Below are positions 25,566 through 34,178 of a stretch of 64,000 nucleotides of DNA, piece by piece. The notes below the pieces were generated by a model. That model saw only the letters and a program-made list of their open reading frames with translations, was not told where the DNA came from and did not search any database. This stretch comes from Tectiglobus sp965224045 (GTDB taxonomy: Bacteria > Pseudomonadota > Alphaproteobacteria > Rhizobiales > Hyphomicrobiaceae): positions 930,001 through 994,000 of the forward strand of contig CBDCYD010000016.1 of NCBI GenBank assembly GCA_965224045.1, in the 5' to 3' direction. A program made the position numbers and the translations under genes. Numbering within the stretch: the first letter of the stretch is position 1; each line of letters starts with the position of its first letter.

Positions 25566-25708
25566 TATGGCGGCTCCGTCTCGAGTTCAATCGTCGCTGC
25601 GACGGCGAGCCTGCAGTATGGCGCGGGCGGGACAAACAGGCAATTGAGCGCGTTGCCGGCGGGCCGGCGAGACGATGGTCGCGTGCATCCGTGCGGGCTC
25701 CGCAGTCC

Positions 25709-26380
25709 TCAGTCGTCGGCCTTGTTTTTCAGGATATCGACCATGCGCTTGTCGACGTAGTCGCCGACGCTCTGCTGCAGTGCCTGCATCTGTTCTTCGC
25801 CCTCGAAGAAGTGGTTGGCGTCCGGAATGATGTCGTGCTGCAAAATGATGCCGCGCTGGACTTTGGTCTTGACGGACAGTTCGGCGACGGCAGCCGACGG
25901 GACCACGCGATCGCGTTCGCCGTTGACTAGCAGGCCGGAGGCCGGGCATGGCGCCAGAAACGAAAAATCGTAGAGGTTGGCCGGTGGGGCGACGCAGATG
26001 AACGAGTCGATCTCAGGCCGGCGCATCAGCAACTGCATGGCGATCCACGTGCCGAATGAAACGCCGACAATCCAGCAGGCCTTGGAATCCGGCTTGGCGA
26101 TCTGCATCCAGTCGAGGGCGGTTGCTGCGTCCGCCAGTTCGCCCGGGCCGTTGTCAAAGTAACCCTGGCTGCGCCCGACACCGCGGAAGTTGAACCGCAA
26201 GACCGAAAAGCCCCGCTCCACAAACGTGTAATAGAGGTTGTAGACCACCTGGTTGTTCATTGTGCCGCCGAACTGCGGATGCGGATGCAGGATCAGCGCC
26301 AGCGGACTGCGCGGGTCAGGCTCGTGATGGTAGCGGGCTTCAAGGCGGCCGGCAGGGCCGTTGATGATCAATTCTGGCAT
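25709..26380 (-). CDS. Alpha/beta hydrolase (dienelactone hydrolase-like, short form)
   Basis: 223 residues from ATG 26380 (MPELIINGPAGRLEARYH); an upstream in-frame extension would cross the iscR promoter and is rejected. ALILHPHPQFGGTMNNQVVYNL, FSVLRFNFRGVGRSQG, WIVGVSFGTWIAMQLL (nucleophile Ser in GVSFG), NGERDRVVP (Asp) and PDANHFFEGE (His) give a full catalytic triad. The HPHPxxGGTMxNxVV pattern is typical of a widespread bacterial group annotated as alpha/beta hydrolases of unknown substrate. It is divergent from the suf operon. Confidence 0.85.
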   Translation of the reverse strand: MPELIINGPAGRLEARYHHEPDPRSPLALILHPHPQFGGTMNNQVVYNLYYTFVERGFSVLRFNFRGVGRSQGYFDNGPGELADAATALDWMQIAKPDSKACWIVGVSFGTWIAMQLLMRRPEIDSFICVAPPANLYDFSFLAPCPASGLLVNGERDRVVPSAAVAELSVKTKVQRGIILQHDIIPDANHFFEGEEQMQALQQSVGDYVDKRMVDILKNKADD

Positions 26381-26693
26381 GGGCGTGTCAATCGTGTTGG
26401 GGATGTCGGCGTTTGGATGAGCGACGGGACGGTCTGTGCGGTGTGCCGGTCGGCCGCAGGTTGCGTGGTCCAGTTTTAATCTTGACTCCTGGGGTTGGGA
26501 TTTCCATATTCCGGCCAGATTAGAACTCTTCGAAACTTCGCGTGCGCCGTGTAGCAGATCTTGGGTGCGGGAGCGACCTTCTAGCATGAAGGTGGCCCGG
26601 TGTTGCAAGGCTTGCGCTGCGGCAACCCCGCCCCTTCACGAAGTGATGTGTGGGGCGGTGTTTCGCAAGGCCGTTAGTGCGGGAGCAAGAGCC
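26381..26693. other. Intergenic region between the hydrolase gene and iscR
   Basis: 313 bases. Apart from the promoter and iron box it holds a leader of about 175 bases before the chosen iscR start. In-frame ATGs at 26586 and 26646 could lengthen the regulator, but the extra residues are not like IscR. No leader peptide or riboswitch was recognised. Confidence 0.4.
26482..26535 (+). promoter_or_regulatory. iscR-suf promoter with Irr/ICE-type iron box
   Basis: TTGACT (26482-26487), a 17-base spacer and CATATT (26505-26510) form a good promoter. Just downstream, ATTAGAA-CTC-TTCGAAA (26519-26535) matches 12 of the 14 defined positions of the rhizobial iron-control element TTTAGAA-N3-TTCTAAA bound by Irr. 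Its place over the expected transcription start is that of a repressor site. Iron control of suf genes by Irr or RirA is established in Rhizobiales. Confidence 0.7.
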
Positions 26694-27164
26694 GTGGAAC
26701 TCAATACCCGTGGACGATATGCCGTGATGGCGATGGCGGATCTGGCCAAGTACGGGACCGAACGGGCGGTTGCTCTCGGCGAGATCGCCGAGCGTCAGGA
26801 ATTGTCGGAGGCCTATCTCGGGCAGATTTTCGCACAGTTGCGCCAGGCCGGGCTGGTAGAAAGTGTCCGCGGGCGCAGCGGTGGCTATCAATTGGGCCGT
26901 CCGGCCGCGCAAATCATGGTCGCCGATGTTATGGCCGCGGTTGATGAGCGCACCCGCATGACGCGATGCGCGATGGGTGCCAATGCCGGCTGTGTTGGCG
27001 AAGAGCGTTGCCTGACACACGGGTTGTGGGCGGCGCTCGGCCGCCACATCGAGTTGTTTCTGGCCGATGTCTCGCTGCAGGACGTCGTCGACAACGGGCC
27101 GGCGTTGCAATTTGCCGCGTCCGGTGCCGCCGGATTGTCATCGCGGGAGGTGGCGGCGCAATGA
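26694..27164 (+). CDS. iscR: Rrf2-family Fe-S regulator (IscR-type)
   Basis: 156 residues from GTG 26694, which gives VELNTRGRYAVMAMADLA in register with the IscR N-terminus; upstream ATGs at 26646 and 26586 are alternatives. The winged helix spans about 1-75 (LSEAYLGQIFAQLRQAGLV, RGRSGGYQL). Three cysteines, C92, C100 and C106, sit in RCAMGANAGC and VGEERCLTH, as in IscR, where they hold a [2Fe-2S] cluster; the first spacing is 7 residues rather than IscR's 5. It should sense cluster status and control this operon. Its stop overlaps the next gene by 4 bases. Confidence 0.88.
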   Translation: MELNTRGRYAVMAMADLAKYGTERAVALGEIAERQELSEAYLGQIFAQLRQAGLVESVRGRSGGYQLGRPAAQIMVADVMAAVDERTRMTRCAMGANAGCVGEERCLTHGLWAALGRHIELFLADVSLQDVVDNGPALQFAASGAAGLSSREVAAQ

Positions 27165-28294
27165 ACCCGGCACGGACATATCTCGATCACAACGCGACGG
27201 CACCGCTCAGGCCGGAGGCACGTGCGGCTATGGTTGGTGCGCTCGATACGATCGGCAATCCGTCCTCGGTGCACGGCGAGGGCCGTCAGGTGCGCCGCAT
27301 TGTTGAGGAAGCGCGAGAACGCGTCGCTGAACTGGTCAAGACCGCTCCTGCCAACGTGGTATTCACCAGCGGAGCGACGGAAGCGAACAACTGGGTTCTG
27401 GGTGGCCGTTGGGATACGATCGTGCTGCCGGTGATCGAGCATGAGTCGGTCCTGGCGCCAGCGCGGGCGAGTGCGGCCGATACCGTCGAAATTGGATGTG
27501 ATGGCGACGGGGTGGTCAACGTTGGCGAAATCGCCGAAGCGGTGCTCTTGAGCGGCAAATGTGGTGCGCGCGCTCTCATCACGATGCAATTGGCGAACAA
27601 TGAAACCGGCGTGCTGCAGCCGGTCGCCGACGTTGCGGACTTCGCACGTAGGCACGGTGCAGCGATGCATTGCGACGGCGTCCAGGCGATGGGTCGGGTT
27701 CCCGTCAGTTTCGATGCACTTGGTGTCGGCAGCCTGAGCCTTTCCGCCCACAAGATCGGCGGGCCGATGGGTGTCGGGGCTTTGGTGATCCGTGAGGGAT
27801 GCGACCTCAGGCCGTTGATCATCGGCGGCGGGCAGGAACGCCGGCGCCGCTCCGGCACCGAGAATGTCGCCGGGATCGCCGGGTTTGGCGCGGCGGCTAC
27901 GCGTGCCGGCGAAGAGGCGCATCGTTCAGCCCGGCTCGGGCAGATGCGCCAGCGGATGGAACGTGAAATCCTGGCGATGACGCCGCAGGCCGAGATCGTC
28001 GGCCGTGCAACCGAGCGGCTCGTCAACACCTGTTGCATCACGGTTCCCGGCACGCAGGCAGAAACGCTGCTAATCAAGTTCGACCTCGCCGGTGTGGCGT
28101 TGAGTTCCGGTTCGGCCTGCTCGTCCGGCAAGGTCGGCGCCAGCCATGTTCTGGCGGCGATGGGGCTCGATGCGCCGCGGGCACGGGGCGCCATTCGGAT
28201 CAGTTTGGGCTGGAATACCAACGAGGCTGACGTGGATACGTTCCTGAGGGTTTGGGACAGCGTTTTGGGTGATGGTCGACAGGCCGTGGCGTAG
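27161..28294 (+). CDS. Cysteine desulfurase, NifS/IscS type (class I)
   Basis: 377 residues from ATG 27161, in an ATGA overlap with iscR and behind a GGGAGGTGG site. Motifs: YLDHNATAPLRPEA, GNPSSVHGEGR, FTSGATEANNW, VIEHESVL, the PLP lysine in SLSLSAHKIGGPMG, and the catalytic cysteine in SSGSACSSGK, the long-loop form of class I enzymes. It moves sulfur from cysteine to an enzyme persulfide. Many alphaproteobacterial suf operons carry such a class I enzyme next to iscR as well as a class II SufS near the end, as here. Confidence 0.93.
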   Translation: MNPARTYLDHNATAPLRPEARAAMVGALDTIGNPSSVHGEGRQVRRIVEEARERVAELVKTAPANVVFTSGATEANNWVLGGRWDTIVLPVIEHESVLAPARASAADTVEIGCDGDGVVNVGEIAEAVLLSGKCGARALITMQLANNETGVLQPVADVADFARRHGAAMHCDGVQAMGRVPVSFDALGVGSLSLSAHKIGGPMGVGALVIREGCDLRPLIIGGGQERRRRSGTENVAGIAGFGAAATRAGEEAHRSARLGQMRQRMEREILAMTPQAEIVGRATERLVNTCCITVPGTQAETLLIKFDLAGVALSSGSACSSGKVGASHVLAAMGLDAPRARGAIRISLGWNTNEADVDTFLRVWDSVLGDGRQAVA

Positions 28295-28371
28295 GCCCGG
28301 CCGCTGGATATCGACCGTGAGGATGAGATGAGCGCCGGCCGGGCCGTCCGGCGGCACAATTGGAGGCAAAG

Positions 28372-29889
28372 ATGCCCGCAGTCCAAGAGACGATCGAGCA
28401 GGTCAAGCAGATCGACGTCGACCAGTACAAGTACGGGTTTACCACCGACATCGAGACCGTGAAGGCACCGAAGGGCCTCAGCGAGGATATCGTTCGCTTC
28501 ATCTCGGAGAAAAAGGGCGAACCGGCGTGGATGCTGGAATGGCGGCTCGACGCCTACGAGCGCTGGCAGGCGATGACCGAGCCGACCTGGGCGAAGGTCA
28601 ACTACCCGAAGATCGACTTTCAGGATCTCTATTATTACGCCGCACCGAAGAGTACGGAAGGGCCGAAGTCGCTCGACGAGGTCGATCCGGAACTGCTGCG
28701 CACCTACGAAAAGCTCGGAATTCCGCTCAAGGAGCAGGAAATCCTGGCCGGCGTCAGGAAGCAGGGTGAGCCGAGCGAGCTTGACGATAGCGATGCGCCG
28801 AGTGGCTACAACAAGGTGGCCGTCGATGCGGTGTTCGATTCGGTTTCAGTGGTGACGACGTTCAAGAAGGAACTCGCAAAGGCAGGCGTGATTTTCTGCT
28901 CGATTTCGGAAGCGCTGCGCGAGCATCCCGAGCTCGTCAAGAAATACCTCGGCTCCGTCGTGCCGAAGTCCGACAACTATTATGCGGCGCTGAACTCGGC
29001 CGTGTTTTCCGACGGCTCCTTCGTCTATATCCCGGAGGGCGTGCGTTGCCCGATGGAGCTGTCGACGTACTTCCGGATCAACGAGATGAACACCGGACAG
29101 TTCGAGCGTACGTTGATCATCGCCGACAAGGGCTCCTACGTCTCCTACCTGGAAGGCTGCACGGCGCCAATGCGCGATGAAAACCAGCTCCATGCAGCGG
29201 TTGTCGAACTGATCGCGCTGGACGATGCCGAGATCAAGTACTCTACGGTGCAGAACTGGTACCCAGGCGACAAGGACGGCAAGGGCGGCGTCTATAACTT
29301 CGTGACCAAGCGTGGCGATTGCCGCGGCAACAACGCGAAGATTTCGTGGACCCAGGTCGAAACCGGTTCGGCAATTACGTGGAAGTACCCGAGCTGCATC
29401 CTGCGCGGTGACAACTCGCGCGGCGAATTCTACTCGATCGCGATTTCCAACGGTCACCAGCAGGTCGACAGCGGCACCAAGATGATCCACCTCGGAAAGA
29501 ACACGTCGAGCCGGATCATCTCGAAGGGCATTGCCGCCGGTTTTTCGGAGAACACGTACCGCGGGCTGGTCTCGGCGCACCGCAAGGCGACCAATGCGAG
29601 AAACTTCACGTGCTGCGATTCCCTTTTGATCGGCAACAACTGCGGTGCGCACACGGTACCCTACATCGAGGCGAAGAATTCTTCGTCGCACTTCGAGCAC
29701 GAGGCAACGACGTCGAAGATCTCGGAGGACATGCTGTTTTATTGCCGCCAGCGCGGACTTGATGAAGAAGAAGCGGTGGCGCTGGTCGTCAACGGTTTCG
29801 TGCGCGATGTGCTGCAGCAACTGCCGATGGAATTCATGGCGGAGACGCAGAAGCTGATCGGGATCTCGCTTGAAGGAAGTGTGGGGTAG
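28372..29889 (+). CDS. sufB: Fe-S cluster assembly scaffold SufB
   Basis: 505 residues from ATG 28372, with GGAGG at 28362-28366. PAWMLEWRLDAYERW, GVIFCSISEALREHPELVKKYLGSVVP, FSDGSFVYIPEGVRCPMELSTYFRIN, DKGSYVSYLEGCTAPMRDE and NFVTKRGDCRGNNAKISWTQ are highly conserved SufB segments. The C-terminal CCDSLLIGNNCGAHTVPYIE and HEATTSKISEDMLFYCRQRG include the cysteine and His/Glu region linked to cluster assembly. It forms the SufBC2D complex that builds Fe-S clusters. Confidence 0.97.
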   Translation: MPAVQETIEQVKQIDVDQYKYGFTTDIETVKAPKGLSEDIVRFISEKKGEPAWMLEWRLDAYERWQAMTEPTWAKVNYPKIDFQDLYYYAAPKSTEGPKSLDEVDPELLRTYEKLGIPLKEQEILAGVRKQGEPSELDDSDAPSGYNKVAVDAVFDSVSVVTTFKKELAKAGVIFCSISEALREHPELVKKYLGSVVPKSDNYYAALNSAVFSDGSFVYIPEGVRCPMELSTYFRINEMNTGQFERTLIIADKGSYVSYLEGCTAPMRDENQLHAAVVELIALDDAEIKYSTVQNWYPGDKDGKGGVYNFVTKRGDCRGNNAKISWTQVETGSAITWKYPSCILRGDNSRGEFYSIAISNGHQQVDSGTKMIHLGKNTSSRIISKGIAAGFSENTYRGLVSAHRKATNARNFTCCDSLLIGNNCGAHTVPYIEAKNSSSHFEHEATTSKISEDMLFYCRQRGLDEEEAVALVVNGFVRDVLQQLPMEFMAETQKLIGISLEGSVG

Positions 29890-29900
29890 GGACCGGACGG

Positions 29901-30200
29901 ATGGACAAGTCTGCGATCAAGAGACTGGCGGTATCGTTCGCGATTGTCGTGACGATCTTTGTCGTCGGTCATTTGATTCCGCTTCCCGGGATCGCCGATG
30001 CCGATCCGTTCGTGGAGACCGGCCAGACCGCAGGTTGCAGCTATGGGCCAATGTGGTTTTGGTGTTGGACGAGCTATCCGCTCGTCAGCCATCAGGACTT
30101 TGCCGGTTCATTGTTGGGTTTCGTCGTGCTGGCGGTCGCGGGAGCGTCGGCCTGGCGCCGAGCGACCAAACAAAAGATGATCAGAGAAACGGAAGTGTGA
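29901..30200 (+). CDS. Small two-helix membrane protein inside the suf operon
   Basis: 99 residues from ATG 29901, 11 bases after sufB and 1 base before sufC. Two hydrophobic segments: about 10-30 (AVSFAIVVTIFVVGHLIPLPG) and about 66-84 (FAGSLLGFVVLAVAGASAW). Between them a periplasmic-looking loop has two cysteines and many aromatics (TAGCSYGPMWFWCWTSYP). The C-terminus is basic. I do not recognise it as a known Suf component. The tight packing means it is made with SufB and SufC, but a role in cluster assembly is only suggested by position. Confidence 0.75.
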   Translation: MDKSAIKRLAVSFAIVVTIFVVGHLIPLPGIADADPFVETGQTAGCSYGPMWFWCWTSYPLVSHQDFAGSLLGFVVLAVAGASAWRRATKQKMIRETEV

Positions 30201-30201
30201 A

Positions 30202-30957
30202 ATGCTCGAAATCAAGAACCTGCACGTCAAGCTCGAAGAGGAAGATACGGCGATCATCAACGGTCTGTCGCTCGCCGTGCCGAAGGGCGAAGTGCATGCG
30301 ATCATGGGACCGAACGGATCGGGCAAATCGACGCTGGCCTATGTGCTGGCGGGCCGCGACGGCTACGACGTGACGGAAGGCGAGATAACCTGGAACGGGG
30401 AAGACGTGCTCGAGATGGAGCCGGAAGAGCGTGCTGCCGCCGGCGTCTTCCTGGCGTTCCAGTACCCGATGGAGATCCCGGGAGTTGCCGGGCTGACGTT
30501 CCTGAGGACCGCTGTCAACGCGGTGCGCAAGAAGCGCGGTGAAGCCGAGCTGACGACGCCCGAGTTCATGCGGTTCGTGAAAGAGAAAAGCGGTGAACTC
30601 AACATCGATATCGAGATGCTCAAGCGGCCGGTGAACGTCGGCTTTTCCGGCGGCGAGAAGAAGCGCTCGGAAATCCTGCAGATGTCGATGCTGGCGCCTT
30701 CACTATGTGTGCTCGATGAAACGGACTCTGGCCTCGATATCGACGCGCTCAAGGTCGTCGCAGACGGTGTCAATGCACTGCGCTCGCCGGACCGCGCGAT
30801 GCTGGTCATTACGCACTACCAGCGGCTTCTGAACTACATCGTGCCGGACAAGGTCCACGTGTTGGCGGGTGGCCGGATCAAGGCGAGCGGCGGCAAAGAC
30901 CTGGCACTCGAGCTCGAAAAGTCCGGCTATGCCGCGTACGTCGAGCAGGCGGCTTGA
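30202..30957 (+). CDS. sufC: Fe-S cluster assembly ATPase SufC
   Basis: 251 residues. Walker A MGPNGSGKST (35-44), signature FSGGEKKRSEILQM and Walker B LCVLDETDSGLDID are those of SufC, as is VFLAFQYPMEIPGV. It is the ABC-type ATPase of the SufBC2D scaffold; ATP binding remodels SufB-SufD. It begins 1 base after the small membrane protein gene, and ATG 30202 has GGAAGTGTGAA before it. Confidence 0.97.
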   Translation: MLEIKNLHVKLEEEDTAIINGLSLAVPKGEVHAIMGPNGSGKSTLAYVLAGRDGYDVTEGEITWNGEDVLEMEPEERAAAGVFLAFQYPMEIPGVAGLTFLRTAVNAVRKKRGEAELTTPEFMRFVKEKSGELNIDIEMLKRPVNVGFSGGEKKRSEILQMSMLAPSLCVLDETDSGLDIDALKVVADGVNALRSPDRAMLVITHYQRLLNYIVPDKVHVLAGGRIKASGGKDLALELEKSGYAAYVEQAA

Positions 30958-30969
30958 GGGGCGGGCGAG

Positions 30970-32295
30970 ATGGCAATGAGCTTACAGAAAACCGATGCGG
31001 AAGCGGCGATTGCCGCGCACTTTGCCGACATTGCCGGGCATCTGCCGGGTGTTGAGCAGGTCGGCGACACGCGCAAAGCTGCAATAGCAAAGTTCAATCA
31101 AAGCGGGCTTCCGCACCGGCGTATCGAGGAGTGGAAGTACACCGACCTGCGGGCCAATCTCAAAGCAGCTTTCCCGCCTGCGACGACAAGAGCCCCGGGG
31201 GCTGGTATTGGCGATCTGGACGCAGTGCTTGGTGCGCTTGCCGGTATCGATGCCGTGCGGCTGGTGTTCGTCGACGGGCGCTTCGACGAAGCGCTGTCGG
31301 ACCGCCACGGTGCGGGCGATGCTGTGCACTTCATGCCGATGTCCGAAGCGCTCAACGACCAATGCTTTGCCGACATGCACGGCAAGCCGAACGACGCCAT
31401 CGAAGCCGACGCCATCGGTGCGCTCAATACGGCGTTCATGAGCGACGGTGCAGGCCTGATGATTTCAGGCTCACCGGGCAAGCCCCTGCACATTGTCAAC
31501 GTCAGCACAGGGGTGCAGAAGAGCGCGGTCACCACGCGCAACGTGATCGCGGTGATGGACGGTGTCGCAGTGACGCTGATCGAGAGCTTCACGGCAATCG
31601 ATGGCGAAGCCGTGCAGGTCAACGCCTTGACGCATCTCGGCATCGCCTCCGGTGCCAGTGTCGATCACATCAAGGTGCAACGCGATGGTGGCGACAGTAC
31701 CCATCTTTCGACCTGGCACGTGGATCTCATGGCCGAGGCGACCTATCGCGGCTTCCAGTATTCCGGTGGTGCAGCGCTGGCGCGCAATCAGATCAACATC
31801 AACTTCAAGGGAGCGGACGCCGTCGCCGATGTTTCGGGTATCGACCTGCTCAGGGGGCGGCAGCACTGCGATACGACCATGGTGATCGACCATGCCGAGC
31901 CCGGTTGCACCAGCCGAGAACTTTTCAAATTGGTGCTCGAGGACCAGGCGCGGGGCATTTTCCAGGGCAAGGTCGTGGTCCGACAGAAAGCGCAGAAGAC
32001 CGACGGCAAGCAGATGGCGCAGGCGCTGATGCTGTCGGAGGACTGCGAGTTCGATTCCAAGCCGGAGCTGGAAATCTATGCCGATGATGTTGCCTGCGGC
32101 CACGGCTCGACGTGTGCTGAACTGGACCCCGATCTCGTGTTCTATTGTCGCTCGCGCGGTATCCCGGAAGCCGAGGTGCGCGCGTTGCTGATCGAGTCTT
32201 TTGTCGGTGAAGCGCTTGAAAAGGTCGAAAACGAAGCGCTGCGCGACGGGCTCTTGATGATGGCGCGGCAATGGCTTGCCGGCCAGGCGAATTGA
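30970..32295 (+). CDS. sufD: Fe-S cluster assembly protein SufD
   Basis: 441 residues. HRRIEEWKYTDLRANLK, MSDGAGLMISGSPGKPLHIVNVST, the beta-helix core with GGAALARNQININFKG, HCDTTMVIDHAEPGCTSRELFKLVLEDQ-type sequence, and QALMLSEDCEFDSKPELEIYADD with CGHGSTCAELDPDLVFYCRSRG at the end are typical of SufD. It pairs with SufB in the scaffold and is needed for iron entry. ATG 30970 or ATG 30976 may be used. Confidence 0.96.
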   Translation: MAMSLQKTDAEAAIAAHFADIAGHLPGVEQVGDTRKAAIAKFNQSGLPHRRIEEWKYTDLRANLKAAFPPATTRAPGAGIGDLDAVLGALAGIDAVRLVFVDGRFDEALSDRHGAGDAVHFMPMSEALNDQCFADMHGKPNDAIEADAIGALNTAFMSDGAGLMISGSPGKPLHIVNVSTGVQKSAVTTRNVIAVMDGVAVTLIESFTAIDGEAVQVNALTHLGIASGASVDHIKVQRDGGDSTHLSTWHVDLMAEATYRGFQYSGGAALARNQININFKGADAVADVSGIDLLRGRQHCDTTMVIDHAEPGCTSRELFKLVLEDQARGIFQGKVVVRQKAQKTDGKQMAQALMLSEDCEFDSKPELEIYADDVACGHGSTCAELDPDLVFYCRSRGIPEAEVRALLIESFVGEALEKVENEALRDGLLMMARQWLAGQAN

Positions 32296-32308
32296 GGAGT
32301 GCACGGAC

Positions 32309-33571
32309 GTGAACAGCATGCCCCAGCATTTGCAGGTCGTCACTGACGCGGCGGCGCTCGACGTCGAGCGTATCCGTGGTGACTTCCCGATCCTCTACCG
32401 CGAAGTCAACGACAAGCCGCTGGTCTACCTCGACAGCGCCGCATCGGCGCAAAAGCCGCGTCCGGTGATAGAGGCGATGGATTATGCGCTGCGGTACGAG
32501 TACGCCAACGTCCATCGCGGCATCCACTACCTGTCGAATACGGCGACGCAAAAGTACGAGGATGCGCGCGATGCCTGCCGGCGTTTCATCAACGCGCGCG
32601 AGGTGGACGAGATCGTCTTTGCCAAGAACGCGACGGAAGCGGTGAACCTGGTTGCCTATGCCTGGGGTATGGACAACATCCAGGAAGGCGACGAGATCGT
32701 CCTGTCAATTATGGAACACCACGCCAACATCGTTCCGTGGCACTTCCTGCGCGAGCGCAAGGGGGCGGTGATCAAGTGGGCACCGATTTCGGACACCGGC
32801 GAGTTTTTGCTCGAGGAGTTCGAGGCGCTGATCACGCCGCGCACGAAAATGATCGCGCTCACGCACATGTCGAACGTGCTGGGCACGGTGGTGCCGATCG
32901 ACGAGGTGGCCAGGATTGCGCACCAGCATGGCGCGCTGGTGTTCGTCGACGGTGCGCAATCGGCCGTGCATATGGCTGTCGATGTGCAGGCGCTTGACGT
33001 CGATTTTTTCGCGTTCACCGGCCACAAGGTCTACGGCCCGTCCGGGATCGGTGTGCTGTATGGCAAGAAGGCACTGCTTGATGCCTTGCCGCCATTTCTC
33101 GGTGGCGGTGCGATGATCGAAAGCGTCAGCGTCGATACGGTCACCTATGGTCCCGCACCGTCACGGTTCGAAGCAGGCACGCCACCGATCGTCGAAGCGG
33201 TCGGACTGACGGCGGCGCTTGACTATATGATGCAGATCGGCCGCCGCGAGATCGCCGCGCACGAACATGACCTCACGGTCTATGCCCACGAAAGGCTCGA
33301 CGCACTCAACTGGCTCAAGGTCTACGGCACGGCGCCTGGCAAGGGCGGGATCGTGTCGTTCACGATGGACGGTCTTCATCCGCATGACATTTCAATGGTC
33401 GTGGACCGGTCCGGCGTGGCAATCCGGGCCGGACATCACTGCGCGCAGCCGCTCATGGACCGCTTCGGCGTGCCGGCAATGTGCCGTGCATCCTTCGGGA
33501 TGTACAACACGAGGCAGGACGTTGATGTATTGGTCGAGGCGCTGAAAAAAGCACACGACCTGTTTGCCTGA
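32309..33571 (+). CDS. sufS: Cysteine desulfurase SufS (class II)
   Basis: 420 residues from GTG 32309, with GAGGAG 10 bases before; ATG 32318 is an alternative. The N-terminus has IRGDFPILYREVNDKPLVYLD. Motifs: ANVHRGIHYLSNTAT, FAKNATEAVNLVA, SIMEHHANIVPW, VDGAQSAVHM, the PLP lysine in FFAFTGHKVYGPSGIGVLYG, and the catalytic cysteine in AIRAGHHCAQPLM, the short-loop class II form. It supplies persulfide sulfur to SufBCD. No SufE gene is visible in the window; SufE or SufU may be encoded elsewhere. Confidence 0.95.
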   Translation: MNSMPQHLQVVTDAAALDVERIRGDFPILYREVNDKPLVYLDSAASAQKPRPVIEAMDYALRYEYANVHRGIHYLSNTATQKYEDARDACRRFINAREVDEIVFAKNATEAVNLVAYAWGMDNIQEGDEIVLSIMEHHANIVPWHFLRERKGAVIKWAPISDTGEFLLEEFEALITPRTKMIALTHMSNVLGTVVPIDEVARIAHQHGALVFVDGAQSAVHMAVDVQALDVDFFAFTGHKVYGPSGIGVLYGKKALLDALPPFLGGGAMIESVSVDTVTYGPAPSRFEAGTPPIVEAVGLTAALDYMMQIGRREIAAHEHDLTVYAHERLDALNWLKVYGTAPGKGGIVSFTMDGLHPHDISMVVDRSGVAIRAGHHCAQPLMDRFGVPAMCRASFGMYNTRQDVDVLVEALKKAHDLFA

Positions 33572-33596
33572 GAGCGATCGGAAGTTGGACGAACAT

Positions 33597-34052
33597 ATGG
33601 GCGAGAGCACACCAGAGCGCGACCAAATCAACCTCGATATCGCGGCACACGATGCGTTTACGCGATCCGAGGAGGGTCGGCCACAGGCCAAATCGGTAGC
33701 GGAGGGCGGAACGCCGGTCGAAGGCTCGGCTCTGTCGCAGGAAGAAATCGAACAACTCACTGCGGATATCGTGGCGGCGATCAAGACCGTTTACGACCCC
33801 GAGATCCCGTCGGACATCTACGAGCTTGGCCTGATCTACAAGATCGACATCGACGATGCGCGTCACGTCAACGTCGAAATGACGCTGACAGCGCCGGGGT
33901 GTCCGGTGGCGGGTGATATGCCGATCTGGGTCGAGAATGCAGTCAATTCGGTGCCGGGCGTCAGCGGTACGACCGTGGAGCTGACGTTCGACCCGCCCTG
34001 GGACATGAGCCGGATGTCGGATGAGGCGCGCCTGGCGCTCAATATGTTTTAG
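33597..34052 (+). CDS. sufT: SufT-like MIP18/DUF59 Fe-S assembly protein
   Basis: 151 residues from ATG 33597; a TTG at 33564 overlapping sufS is less likely. About 45 variable residues precede the MIP18 domain: VYDPEIPSDIYELGLIYKIDI with the DPE motif, VEMTLTAPGCPVAGDM with the conserved cysteine, and the C-terminal VELTFDPPWDMSRMS. DUF59 proteins in suf operons help Fe-S maturation. Position between sufS and sufA supports that role. Confidence 0.93.
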   Translation: MGESTPERDQINLDIAAHDAFTRSEEGRPQAKSVAEGGTPVEGSALSQEEIEQLTADIVAAIKTVYDPEIPSDIYELGLIYKIDIDDARHVNVEMTLTAPGCPVAGDMPIWVENAVNSVPGVSGTTVELTFDPPWDMSRMSDEARLALNMF

Positions 34053-34178
34053 GACCGGTCTACGGTAACGTAACCCCAACCGCCTCGGAGTAAGGCTCGA
34101 CAGGGCACATTTGTTGCTTATCTTCGAGGTAGTGAGGCAAACAGGCGGCCATGGAAAAGGCCGCAGGGAGAGCCGAAA

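Noticed and set aside
31131..32087. 318-codon plus-strand open frame inside sufD
   Set aside because: It is out of frame with sufD, which is unambiguous; composition is that of shifted GC-rich coding DNA.
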